Shown here one piece after another: positions 13,301 through 22,593 of a stretch of DNA of 64,000 nucleotides. The DNA lies in the NCBI GenBank assembly GCA_947069175.1, contig CAMTDV010000030.1:96434411-96498410 (forward strand). The letters are read 5' to 3'. Position 1 is the stretch's first letter. The number at the start of each line of letters is the position of its first letter. The stretch is from Scalesia atractyloides (Eukaryota > Streptophyta > Magnoliopsida > Asterales > Asteraceae). Position numbers and translations under genes: made by a program. The notes beneath the pieces were generated by a model. The model saw nothing but the letters and a program-made list of their open reading frames with translations, searched no databases and was not told the DNA's origin.

Positions 13301-16300
13301 TATCATCAAACCTGGTTCCAGCATAATGGCGAGACCGTCTAGCAATGAGGATCAACTTGAAATCCTTTTCACCTATTGAAATTTTGACCTAATTTTTGGT
13401 GTAAAAATTCAAAATCATTACCAGGATTATACTGTAGTTTTAAAAGCATGCTAGCATGAATATGATATACCATTTAATGTAATAAAACATAATGAATACT
13501 ATGGGTCATGGCTATTTCTGTCAACTTACAGGGCAATTCGGTCCTTTTTGGGGTATTCGGTCTTTTTACATAAAGTGAAAAAGACCGAATTGCCCTTTAA
13601 GTTAGCAAAAAAGACGGAAATACCCCTGGCTTAACGGAGAAAAATGGATGGAGTTAACGAGCCGGGAGAAAATGGCAAGATTTCAAACATTTTGGATCCA
13701 GGTGCGGAAAAAGAAACCTTTGGTTAAAAGTCACAAAACTAGCCAAACCTCAGGGACAAAAATGACATTTTTGATCCATAAATCAATGATAATCCTTAAA
13801 ATGATAATCCTCTTATCATCAAACCTGGTTCCAGCATAATGGCGAGACCGTCTAGCAATGAGGATCAACTTGAAATCCTTTTCACCTATTGAAATTTTGA
13901 CCTAATTTTTGGTGTAAAAATTCAAAATCATTACCAGGATTATACTGTAGTTTTAAAAGCATGCTAGCATGAATATGATATACCATTTAATGTAATAAAA
14001 CATAATGAATACTATATATACCTGTTTGAAGTAGCCATAAACTAGTTGTACTGTCCAGAGATTATTCCTCAGCTGATTATGAAGCGTGCTAGTTAAAAAC
14101 GCGTTCCAAACAAACATCGTTTCGTTTCCGGTGTCAGGGGTGGATATATTCTTCTGAAAACTATGCATAATATGATACGAGTAGCTGAAATAGAAGTCCT
14201 TTGTAAGATCCACTGAGCATAGGAGCTTCTTGTATCTAGTCAGCGCAGTCAAACATCATAGCAAAGTCAACAGTTATTAGATCACACAAAAAAAAATGAC
14301 GAGCTGTATTGTCAAAACTAAAAAACATTCACATTAAAACCCTAATAACAAATTAACAGTTTAAATTTGTATCACAACAACCATAATGCTAGTGAAGAAT
14401 AATAAAAGTAAGAACGAGATATGTAATAGAAATTTGTCATTAACAATCTTTATCTATGAAGATACATATGAATAAAAGTAGTTCTGACTTCTAAAAGCTT
14501 CGCATAGCATCCGCTTAGAAGTACCAAAAGTACATTCTACATTTACTTTCAGAATTGACAAAGACCTGTTTTCATCCTTAGAGTAAGCCACACTTGGTTG
14601 AACAGTAGAATTCGGAATCGGTACGACCTCGCTCTTGGTAATTGCATAGATTGCATGACACATATTACTCCAATTTTACGTCTTCTTGTAATAAGCAGCA
14701 TATAATAAGGTCCCAAAAGCTTAACAAACCCTGAATTCACAACATAAAAGAAACCGTGAGAATCAATTATTGTAATAACTAGTAAATGTTCGTTCTTGAA
14801 AAACATCGGAACAGAGCATACCAACTATCCCATAACATATGTAAACAAATCTAAGCCCCCTGTAGACTTATTTCCATCGTGAATACGCTTTAGAAGATCA
14901 TAGCATTCGATTTCAGTGTATGTTGTGGGATCTTCGGTGATATATAGCTCGGTAGGTTCTGATCTGTCAATTTTTAATACCCTCCAAGCTGATTTATTCA
15001 TACTACGTCCGATCATATAGAAGTTCTGTAAACGATACAAAAAGTTTTGTTAGTGGTTGGCAACTCAGCAATGTGCCTACCAATCACATAAGAATGTGAT
15101 CGCGTTTAGAGAAATATTTGTATCACTTGAGAAAGACTTGTTTTGGCATGCAGTGACAAGTTTCTGAACAAAAAAAAAATAACAGACCTGTGGACTTCTG
15201 CTAGAAGCGAATCAAGTATTTACCACTGCACCACCCTTGAAGCGTTGAAGGTTGAAAATTATATTAACGATTTAAGGATTTAAAAGAAAACTTATGAACA
15301 AAAAGAATGTCCCAGAGCTACATCCAAAACTGAAAGGCAAGGAAGTCTACAATAAGGGAACCACATGCACAGTGCAATTGACTATTTAAATGTAATTAGA
15401 CATAACAAGTAAGTTGAGTTGCTATTCAAATTGCTTCATTTTATGATCACTTTAGTGATGTCAGTATCTCTTTGTTTGACACTTTCAAGAAATGAAGCTT
15501 CAAGGTACGGGGGATAAAACTTAACGATTTACGACAGATCCGTTACATCCGTAGATCAGAGTTATATATCCTGTCCCGTGCACACACTCACACACACGTT
15601 CATAAACAATAAATATCAGTGCACCAACCATACATACAACCCACACCATATAACCAACATATGTATTCCTCTCTTGATTTTTCTATGGCATATAAGCACA
15701 AGCCTTAATATAATTAGGGTTGCAAACGAACCGAACGAACACGAACAAGGCTTTGTTCGTGTTCGTTTGTTAAGAAATATATGTGTTCACGAACTGTTCA
15801 CGAACACTTACCGAACGAGATCTTATGTTCGTGTTCGTTTGTTAAGGAAATGAACTTGTTTGTCCGTTTGTGTTTTTTTGTTAATTTTAGGCAAAGGATG
15901 AAAACGAAGGTTGATGAACACAAATGAGCACAAACTAATGTTCATGAACACAAATGGAAACAAACGAACACAAACAAGCGTTCATGAACATAATATATTA
16001 TACACTGTCACCTATTAAGTACTTTATTTGTCAAAATTTTGAACTATATAAATAAAATATAAAATATAAAATATAAAATATAAAAACACTAATGAACTGT
16101 CAAACACAATCAAACACGTTACCGAACATTCATGAACATAATTGAACGAACGTGGCCTCCATTCATGTTCATTCATTTAACCAAACGGACGAATTTTTTT
16201 GTTCGTGTTCATTTGTTTAAGAGTTAATTGCCATTTTTGTCCCTGTAGTTTGTCCAATCATGCCAGTTCTGGCCAAATTTCAAATTTGTACCGTTTTCGT

Positions 16301-16950
16301 CCCTGACATTCTTGAAACATGCTAGTTCCGTCCAAAAAAAACATGAGTTAACTGTAATTTACATCCCTATGGTTAGTCCAATTATTCGATTCAACCTTAG
16401 TTTTTTGGATGTAATTGGTATGTTTCAGAACGCCAGGGACGGAAATGGTTAAAATTTGAAATCTGGTCTGGACTAACATAACTTGACAAACCACAAGGAC
16501 GAAAATGACAGCTAACTCTTTGTTTAATAAACGAACGAACACAAAAGAACTTCCTGCCAAACGGTTCGCGAACTGTTCGCCAAACGTTTGGTTCGTTTGC
16601 AACCCTAAATATAACTAATACTAATAACCGGAAAAGGTTAATCTAAGAAGTGTTTACCTCCCTAAACACACACACACACACACACACAAAGGTTAATCAA
16701 TAACAGACTTTATGCTCAATTAATATACACACATACATACCCTTACAACAACTAAAACATTCTAATTACACATTACCTAACTCTAACAAACTCATAACAG
16801 AAACCAAACAATCACATACTTCAAACAGTTAAAAAACAGATAACAGAAATGTGAGAATCATACAGAGCGAGTTTCATAGAGTCTGAATTTCTGCAAATAC
16901 GCATTGCTAACTTTTGGAAACTCTGTGATCCAATCATGCTCCGAAGCCAT
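7340..16950 (-). CDS. SAC-domain phosphoinositide phosphatase (plant SAC1-5 clade), frame disrupted
   Basis: Members of this clade dephosphorylate phosphoinositides, chiefly PI(3,5)P2, on vacuolar or Golgi membranes. Exons in gene order: 16864-16950, 14822-15025, 14566-14730, 14022-14235, exon 5 (four copies, see separate entry), 11576-11763, 11393-11490, 11146-11278, 10933-11055, 10501-10807, 9490-9611, 9273-9386, 8481-8612, 8234-8377, 7520-7621, 7340-7420. The intended product is about 764 aa. Visible motifs are MASEHDWITEFPKVSNAYLQ, NFYMIG, FSYSYHIM, FVWN, LKRGVNEKGRVANDVETEQ and YGNPIIILNLIK. The catalytic CX5R motif RTNCIDCLDRTN is in exon 10 (about residue 460), followed by GDTLALQYGGSAAHNK. 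The tail carries CSNFLDVDWLSSSGNS. Single-base losses break the frame in exons 2, 3, 8 and 15, so this is either a pseudogene or a locus with assembly errors. There is no membrane segment. Confidence 0.9.
7657..8095. mobile_element. hAT-type MITE with GAAC/GTTC arms, in SAC intron 14
   Basis: Terminal inverted repeats TAGGGCTGCAAACGAAC / GTTCGTTTGCAGCCCTA are flanked by a perfect 8-bp duplication AACATAGG (7649-7656 and 8096-8103). The TIR start and 8-bp duplication are hallmarks of hAT elements. The arms are degenerate arrays of CGAAC/GTTCG, so the whole element folds back on itself. It has no coding capacity. Confidence 0.88.
8637..8787. repeat. Short tandem duplication in SAC intron 12
   Basis: A segment of about 75 bp is repeated directly: ACGTATGCTTACTCAGATT at 8630-8648 recurs at 8709-8727. 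Both copies run on through the same TGGAAGAAAGATTTTTTATT and GATCAGAGTATC. The copies differ by very few bases, so the duplication is young. Confidence 0.75.
8814..9239. mobile_element. Mutator-like MITE with long inverted arms, in SAC intron 12
   Basis: Arms of about 200 bp start GAGTAAAATGCCATTTTCGT and end in the complementary CGTTTTACTC. Flanks show an imperfect 10-bp direct repeat (ATTTGTTTGA / ATTGTTTTGA). Long TIRs and 9-10 bp duplications fit MULE-type non-autonomous elements. The small open frames in it, starting MDGVNEPDENGK, are repeat artefacts rather than genes. Confidence 0.65.
9744..10073. mobile_element. Mutator-like MITE in SAC intron 10
   Basis: TIRs start GAGTAAAGTACAC and end GTGTACTTTACTC. 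They are flanked by a perfect 9-bp target duplication AATTGTAAA (9735-9743 and 10074-10082). The arms contain the GGTCCCTGYGGTTT / AAACCACAGGGA motif shared with other elements in this window. It is non-coding. Confidence 0.85.
11814..12230. mobile_element. Mutator-like MITE in SAC intron 5, parent of the tandem array
   Basis: The left arm begins GAGTAAAATGCCATTTTCGT and carries the same motifs as the element at 8814-9239 (CCAAAGGTTTG, CATCCGGCTCGTTAAC). The complementary right arm ends near GACAAAAATGACATTTTT. No clean target duplication was found, because the outer right end is degenerate. The right half of this element is part of the 513-bp unit repeated to 14013. Confidence 0.65.
12287..12363 (-). 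other. SAC exon 5, copy 1 (last in gene order)
   Basis: This 77-bp exon encodes VKISIGEKDFKLILIARRSRHYAGT plus two bases of Arg. It has an acceptor AAATTAG before it and a donor CCAG|GTTTG after it. It matches the conserved SAC segment between the YGYFKQ and YLKRG exons. Identical copies lie at 12800-12876, 13312-13388 and 13825-13901. The copy next to exon 4 (13825-13901) leaves an intron 4 of 120 bp. Confidence 0.85.
12800..12876 (-). other. SAC exon 5, copy 2
   Basis: Identical by eye to the 12287-12363 copy, with both splice signals kept. It is separated from its neighbours by 436-bp introns made mostly of MITE sequence. Splicing it together with another copy would bring in a stop codon (see findings). 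Confidence 0.85.
13312..13388 (-). other. SAC exon 5, copy 3
   Basis: Identical by eye to the other copies, splice sites kept. Its unit is 1 bp shorter because of a C lost in the MITE half, outside the exon. Confidence 0.85.
13825..13901 (-). other. SAC exon 5, copy 4 (next to exon 4)
   Basis: This copy lies 120 bp from exon 4 (14022-14235), which is probably the original intron 4 spacing. It is otherwise identical by eye to the other copies, with the same acceptor and donor. Confidence 0.85.
15715..16607. mobile_element. hAT-type MITE with GAAC/GTTC arms, in SAC intron 1, carrying a nested MITE
   Basis: TIRs TAGGGTTGCAAACGAACCGA / GGTTCGTTTGCAACCCTA are flanked by 8-bp duplications AATATAAT (15707-15714) and AATATAAC (16608-16615), a 7/8 match. 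It is the same family as 7657-8095. A second element is inserted within it at about 16220-16522. Confidence 0.82.
16220..16522. mobile_element. Mutator-like MITE nested inside the hAT MITE
   Basis: The ends GAGTTAATTGCCATTTTTGT and the complementary GACAGCTAACTC form TIRs of about 37 bp with several mismatches. Both flanks read TTTGTTTAA, a perfect 9-bp duplication, as expected of a MULE. It sits in the right arm of the hAT element, so it is the younger insertion. Confidence 0.8.
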
Positions 16951-17110
16951 AGTACCAGATCCCGAGCCTCAGGCTCGGGCTATATAACCGTTAACATACA
17001 CGAAGAAACAAATTCAGCGGTTAAATTAGGGCACCGGAAACCCTAACTTTGGCATCATGTGCATCATTTGGTGAAGGAAACAGGTGAAATTACTAAGTTG
17101 ACGAGATGAT
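16951..17110 (-). promoter_or_regulatory. Upstream region and 5' UTR of the SAC gene
   Basis: The gene-proximal segment contains a short GC-rich palindromic patch (GAGCCTCAGGCTC, 16965-16977) and AAACCCTAA at 17038-17046, a telobox-like motif, about 90 bp from the start codon. No unambiguous TATA box was identified. Confidence 0.35.
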
Positions 17111-17116
17111 ATATGA

Positions 17117-17300
17117 TATATATGCGTATATATATATATATATATGATGTATATGTTTGTGTGAAGATAGTGGTGTGGATAGAAGGAAATGAGGTGAAGG
17201 GAGATCTGGTGATAATGGAAGAAGGTATGGATTGGGGAAGAAGGTTAACGTGCAGACTTCAAAGTGTGATGGAGAGAGAGAGAGAGAGAGAGAGAAATGG
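17117..17300. repeat. Microsatellites (TA)n and (GA)n
   Basis: An alternating TA tract lies around 17122-17147. A GAGAGA tract of about 24 bp lies at 17272-17295. Both are simple sequence. The open frame 17113-17421 crosses them and is not convincing as a gene. Confidence 0.8.
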
Positions 17301-17387
17301 GAAGGGAAAGTCAGAGGGTATCCACATGGACCACATAAAATATAATATTATTGAAAATGGGGAAATGAAAAAGCAGGTAAGAATGTA

Positions 17388-17643
17388 TTTCCTCCGTCTC
17401 ATTAAAAGTGTCATATTTTGAATTTTTAAAGTCTCTGTTTATAAACTTTGACTTTAAATAATTTTGTTTGCGTTAGATAATACTTGATCAAAGTTATATG
17501 ATTTGTGTGTTTTTACAATTGTTTTCATCGGGTTAATGTTCATCAAGTTTTATATACCACAAAAAATATATAATTAAAGTCAAAGTTTATAAATAAAGAC
17601 TTTGAAAATTCAAAATAAGACACATTTAATGGGACGGAGGGAG
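17388..17643. mobile_element. Stowaway-type MITE (Tc1/mariner)
   Basis: The ends TTTCCTCCGTCTCATTAAAA and the complementary TTTAATGGGACGGAGGGAG match the classic Stowaway CTCCCTCCGTCCC terminus. They are flanked by TA dinucleotides (17386-17387 and 17644-17645). Inner arms contain TTTATAAACTTTGACTTTAA and its complement. 256 bp, non-coding. Confidence 0.92.
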
Positions 17644-17691
17644 TAAATTTTTAGGTGACTTTGGTGGTAGGTACATGTTATAGCATGTTTG

Positions 17692-18228
17692 TAGGGCTGT
17701 AAACGAAACAGATGTTTGATGAAACAGTTTGATGAGAAGTTTCTTTGTGTTCGTTCGATTATTAAACAAATGAATACGAACAAAAAATTTTATTTTTGTT
17801 TGTTTAGTTAAATGAACGAACGTGAGCAAAGTCTGCATTCGTGAATTTATTGCTTGTGAACGTTTGGTAACGTGTTCGTTTGTGTTAGATAGTTCGTTAG
17901 TGTTTTTAATTTTTATATTTTATTTATATACTTTAAAAGTTTGACGAATAATATTTAATAAGTGTTAGTCTATTATATATTCTGTTTAAGAACAGTTGTT
18001 TGTGTTCGTTTGTTTCCATTTATGTTCATGAACATTAGTATGTGCTCATTTGTGTTCATCAACGTTCGTTGCATAAAGTTAACAAACAAACACGAACAAG
18101 TTCATTTCGTTAGAAGATGAACACAAACATAAATTCTTGAAGGGAAGTGTTCGTGAACACAAATATTTCTTAACAAACGAACACGAACAAGGTCTTGTTC
18201 ATGTTCGTTCGGTTCATTTGCAGCCCTA
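17692..18228. mobile_element. hAT-type MITE with GAAC/GTTC arms
   Basis: TIRs TAGGGCTGTAAACGAA / TTCATTTGCAGCCCTA enclose foldback arms of degenerate CGAAC/GTTCG motif. It is the same family as 7657-8095. The 8-bp flanks (CATGTTTG / ACCGTTTA) no longer match well, which suggests an older insertion or small flank changes. Confidence 0.75.
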
Positions 18229-19078
18229 ACCGTTTAAATAAAGAAAATTTTAGATTATGAAATGATTTAGAAATTTTGAAAGAAGCGGGTTACAAGTGGT
18301 GGACTAAGTTAGGTTAATGAAAAGAAGTGGGACAAAACAATTTTGGGTTATAGAATTGTGTCACGTGACACCACATGCACTTATTTATTAAGTATAAAGA
18401 TAAAGACATGTCATACATGCGTGATGAATAACGGGGGTGAGGTGGCACTAGTCCCCAAGGGTTCCAGATTATGAGTGTGGTCGCATGCATCATCCCCTCC
18501 TCCTAAAGCATATATGACCGTTGTGTGCGCATATGGTCATTAGACAACAGTCAACTAAAAAGGTAATTGATGTCCAACGAAGAGAATATATATTTGGGCA
18601 TTATGTAACAGGGATAGGCATAACAAACTACGCTTGGATTGGTCGGTTTTATCACTTGTTGGTTTATTTTTGACATTTGAATCACTTTTTTATAAAAAAA
18701 AAGTCATGACTTTGAATTCAACTTTGTAAAATGATAAAATGGTTAATCCTTATGATATATAGATGACAACCGGCTAATCACATATACCAGAAGTAAAAAA
18801 TGTATACAAAACAGTTGCTTCGGTTTACAAGGTCAATTCAAGTTTCAAACAGAACCATATCATTAAACTGTCGAACCGTAAACCGAACCTTTTAGATCTC
18901 AAACCGTTCAAACCCACCGGCTTACTTCAATTTTTCAATTTGGAAGGTAGGAAATAAACCTTTGGGACCAATGGATCATGGGTTCGATTCCCACAAAGAG
19001 TTTTCTCATATTTATTAGGTTTTCTTCTGAATTTGTGTAAAGATAATCAGTTATCCAAATTTACCGTTTAAAATCACA
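18229..19078. other. AT-rich intergenic sequence
   Basis: No gene or complete element is seen. A lone tRNA B-box-like GGGTTCGATTCCC at 18981-18993 has no convincing A box upstream. A weak AACCGAACC motif occurs around 18870-18920. Confidence 0.4.
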
Positions 19079-19328
19079 TTATAAGGTATTAACTTTTCAT
19101 TTTGTAACGTTCGGAGGTATTAACGTTAATTGTTTGTTAAACTATTAGTACCTAAGTATGTTATTTTGTGCAAACCACATGAACTAACTATGTTAATACT
19201 CTAGAAGTTAATACCCCGAACGTTACAAAACGAAAAGTTAATACCATAGAAGGTGATTTTAAACTATTAGTACCTAAGTATGTTATTTTGTGCAAACCAC
19301 AGGGACTAATTATGTAATTAACTCTTAT
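19079..19328. repeat. Foldback repeat with TTAATACC arms
   Basis: GGTATTAACTTTTCATTTTG (19085-19104) pairs with its complement CAAAACGAAAAGTTAATACC (19224-19243). The inner segments around CGTTCGG/CCGAACG also pair. A related direct duplicate, AAACTATTAGTACCTAAGTA, occurs at 19139-19158 and 19261-19280. It is probably a degraded MITE; no target duplication was recognised. Confidence 0.5.
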
Positions 19329-19349
19329 AAAAAGAGACGGATATAGCCG

Positions 19350-19905
19350 TAGGGCTGCAAACGAACTAAACGTTCGGTGAACATTTCATGAATCGTTCGG
19401 CGGAAAGTTCGTTTGTGTTCATTTGTTTATTAAACAAACGAACACGAACAATAAATTTTGTTCGTTTAGTTAAATGAACGAACATGAACAGATGCCGTGT
19501 TCGTTCATTTATGTTCATGAACGTTCGGTAACGTGTTCCTTTGTGTTCGCTAGTTCATTAGTTTTTTTAGTTTTTATATTTTATTTAAATACTTCAAAAT
19601 TCCGACAAATAGAATATTCTACTGGTGTCAGTGTATTATATATTTTGTTCATCAACATTTGTTTGTGTTCGTTTGTTTCCATTTGTGCTCATGAACATTA
19701 GTTTGTGCTTACTTGTGTTCATCAACGTTCCTTAACTAAAATTAACAAACACAAACGAACACGAACAAGTTCATTTCCTTAACAAACGACCGCGGACAAT
19801 AAAACTCATTCTGTAAGTGTTTATAAACAGTTCGTAAACACATATATTTCTTAACAACAAACACAAACAAGATTTTATTCGTGTTCGTTCGGTTCGTTTT
19901 AATCT
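19350..19905. mobile_element. hAT-type MITE with GAAC/GTTC arms, one end degraded
   Basis: The left terminus TAGGGCTGCAAACGAACTAA is clear. The right end reads GGTTCGTTTTAATCT and has lost the GCAGCCCTA terminus. Arms of CGAAC/GTTCG motif fold back over about 550 bp. No 8-bp duplication could be verified. Confidence 0.65.
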
Positions 19906-22370
19906 TCCTCAAGTAATGTCCATCTTCGAAAAAGTAAGCGAACTCTTATTTTTATTCGAAATAAAATCACAAATCAAAATAAAAATATAGTCACATCGTT
20001 TTCTTCATATAATAGAAAATTTCTAATTTAATGATAAATTCTCATTTAAATTGTGTTGTTCTAAATTCAATAAAAAATGTTGTGAGTATTGGACCAATAA
20101 ATCAATATAACATAGATAAATATAAAGTTTAGAGTTAAGACTTTAAATATCCAAATTTGTCATGAGAATTGAATTGTTGCTAAATTGAGACAAGCAAAGG
20201 TGGTGGGATGGACCCATGAGATTATGTCAAAGATAAAATGGTATATTTTGCTATCAATAGATCTATACATAATAAATTGTAGAAACCATAACGAATTTTA
20301 CCTTCTAAAAAATATTTAGCAACCAAGTGGCCAACTTTTAAGTCATGACCAATTGAGAAATATGCTTGCACTTTATTACCAATTCTAGCAACCTAGCTAT
20401 TTACTTTATATTACATATTTTAACAACCAATGCTCTATGCAGACCACAAACAAGTAATTTTTCTTTCAGATATTTTAATAAACAGTGACAAAGTCTTATT
20501 TGTCAAGTAAGTGTATATGTGTCGATAAATATTTTATATAAGGTAAAAAACATCCTTTTTATGCTCGACTTTTTTTCACATATGCATTCTTTTTGTATAC
20601 TTGTCATCCCACTTGTCACTTCAGCGAGGTATAAATCAAGTGCACCGAGGTTGGCTGTTTAAATTGATAACACGTTATTAGTTCATTATGATTTTTCTTT
20701 AAACTTTAAATTGGTTGTCAAAGTAAAAAAAAGGGTATGATTCATTTAGTTTGATTTTCTCAATTTATTTCTTATTGCGTTTTACGATATTTTATTATTA
20801 TTTTAATTAATATTATGATAAACACAGTTATTTACAAGAAAAATGAGTTCATAGATGAATGACATCAAGAATCAAGAAGCCTCGCTTCTTATTTCTTGAA
20901 GTGTGTTTCTAACTTTGTGTTTGGATATGTTGTAGCAAATTTGATATTTCTTTTTATCTAAACCAAATGTTTTTACATTATAATTTTTTGAATTTTACTA
21001 TATATACACATATATCAAGGAATATATATATATATATAGAGAGAGAGATGGAATATATATATATAGAGAGAGAGAGAGATAGATGGGTATATTCCTTAAC
21101 GTACACGATGCGTATGAGATGAAATTACGCATGTTATAATTTCATCTCGTATGTATTGTCCGTTAAGAGATATTGTATTTTACACTTTCACTATATATAT
21201 AGAAGCCGATTATTGAATTGCCCTTAACGTACGAAACTTACACTAAGGGAATATAACATGCGGATCTAGTGTTATAACATGCAGATTTGGTTCAGCCGTG
21301 ATTTGTATAACATGCGGATTTGGAAGAAACATAACATGCGGATTTGGAAAACAATAACATGCAGCTTGTGGAACAAAACACGCAGTTTTCGGTTGTTTCA
21401 ACATGCGGGTTTTAGTTTGAGAGGATTATAACATGCATAATCTACATTGCGTACGCTCGTACGTTAAGCTCAATTGTATAGTACACTTATTATATGTATA
21501 TTGGGGAATGCTCTATCCAGAACACTAAACATTGCGAGAACAAGTTAAACGAAACGAATCACTAATTTTTGCAATCCTAAAAACCTAAAATGTAAATGAA
21601 AATATTACAATTGTAAGATTTATTGTTTCTTATGCTAGAATTCAAAACAAAATATGAACAATTTTCTGTTTTTATATAATCTACACATATGTAGGTTATA
21701 TATATGTTAAATTACCTACATGTATATAAACCATGTGCAGGTAAAAATATACGATTTCTCTTAATAAAGTAAACAACTAGAGTTGGTTTGGTGACTTCAT
21801 ATATCTTGATGCGGACTCATGTTTAAACCATGTTGATCCTCTCGGTTTTTTTCTTTTTAGATATGAAGCCACTAAAAACATGTGTTAGTTGCACCATAAA
21901 TACAATATAAATGTATTAATTGTTCAATAATTCTTATATTTGACTTGATATTTATTACAAATAATCATTTCAATTTAATCATAATTGGATATTTATATTT
22001 GGTTTACTCTATTAATAGGGATAACAAATAGCTTCGTTTCATACTTTTATAATACAATTCTATGTTATAGAAAGCGTATTACACGAGTTTGTATAATATA
22101 AACGATATAATTATATAATCTTTCAAAAACTTTATATAACTAACGGCCTATATTAATTAGTTAAGAAACTTTATACAAACGAATTTATTACCTTATGATT
22201 GTTCACATAACTAACTTGAATTTATCACAAAAACCGGTTCATCTTAATTAGTAACACTGAAAATACCCTAATAGCCGTATCGAAACCACCCAGTTTATTA
22301 TAATTGCAAACAATAAAACACATCTAATTGCTGTTTCTTTATTCAATACACAATGCCAAATACTTACTCA
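19906..22370. other. AT-rich intergenic sequence with a few simple repeats
   Basis: No coding exon is recognised. It contains TATATA and GAGAGA tracts at 21000-21075, a small inverted repeat around 21095-21170, and the repeat element at 21220-21470 described separately. The rest is plain AT-rich sequence. Confidence 0.5.
21220..21470. repeat. Element with TTAACGTACGA ends and internal AACATGCGG repeats
   Basis: The ends CTTAACGTACGAAAC (21222-21236) and GCTCGTACGTTAAG (21452-21465) are inverted repeats. Between them the motif ATAACATGCGGATTTGG or a close variant recurs about seven times with irregular spacing (from 21248 to 21435). It is non-coding and may be a MITE with an internal array. 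Confidence 0.6.
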
Positions 22371-22371
22371 T

Positions 22372-22465
<94 letters not shown>
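22372..22465. repeat. Compound microsatellite (AC)n(TA)n
   Basis: About 24 bp of AC repeat passes directly into about 70 bp of uninterrupted TA repeat. The open frame 22353-22547 that translates this as HTHTH/IYIYI is an artefact. Confidence 0.97.
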
Positions 22466-22468
<3 letters not shown>

Positions 22469-22593
22469 TTCCTTTGGGTGGGGTGTGTTTTGTCTGCATA
22501 ACTATTTACAAGGTTGTTTCATGTCAGGTCAGTTATTTAACGGCTAAGATGGTTTCTCTCTCCATCTATACATATAAACAAATTAGAACATGG

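Larger units (their letters stand above)
11963..14013. repeat. Four-copy tandem repeat of 513 bp carrying SAC exon 5
   Basis: Unit starts ATGGGTCATGGCTATTTC lie at 11963, 12476, 12989 and 13501 (periods 513, 513, 512). The last unit ends at about 14013, where normal intron 4 sequence resumes. Each unit holds the inner half plus right arm of a MULE-type MITE and then SAC exon 5 with its splice sites. Differences between units are minimal: CCAGGAG versus CCGGGAG, and one C lost from a CCCC in the third. The open frames starting MELTSQEKM at regular intervals are repeat artefacts. Confidence 0.95.

Noticed and set aside
12110..13839. Repeated open frames starting MELTSQEKM at about 513-bp spacing, looking like a repeated peptide gene family
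   Set aside because: They lie in the right arm of a MITE, in the opposite direction to the SAC gene. Their regular spacing reflects the tandem duplication, not a coding array. No conserved domain.
11963..14013. CRISPR-like array because of four regular direct repeats
   Set aside because: Repeat units are 513 bp with no spacers, inside a plant gene. It is a tandem duplication.
18960..19075. SINE with B box GGGTTCGATTCCC
   Set aside because: No convincing A box at the right distance, no tail and no target duplication.
22353..22547. Open frame encoding a His-Thr / Ile-Tyr repeat protein
   Set aside because: Pure translation of an (AC)n(TA)n microsatellite.
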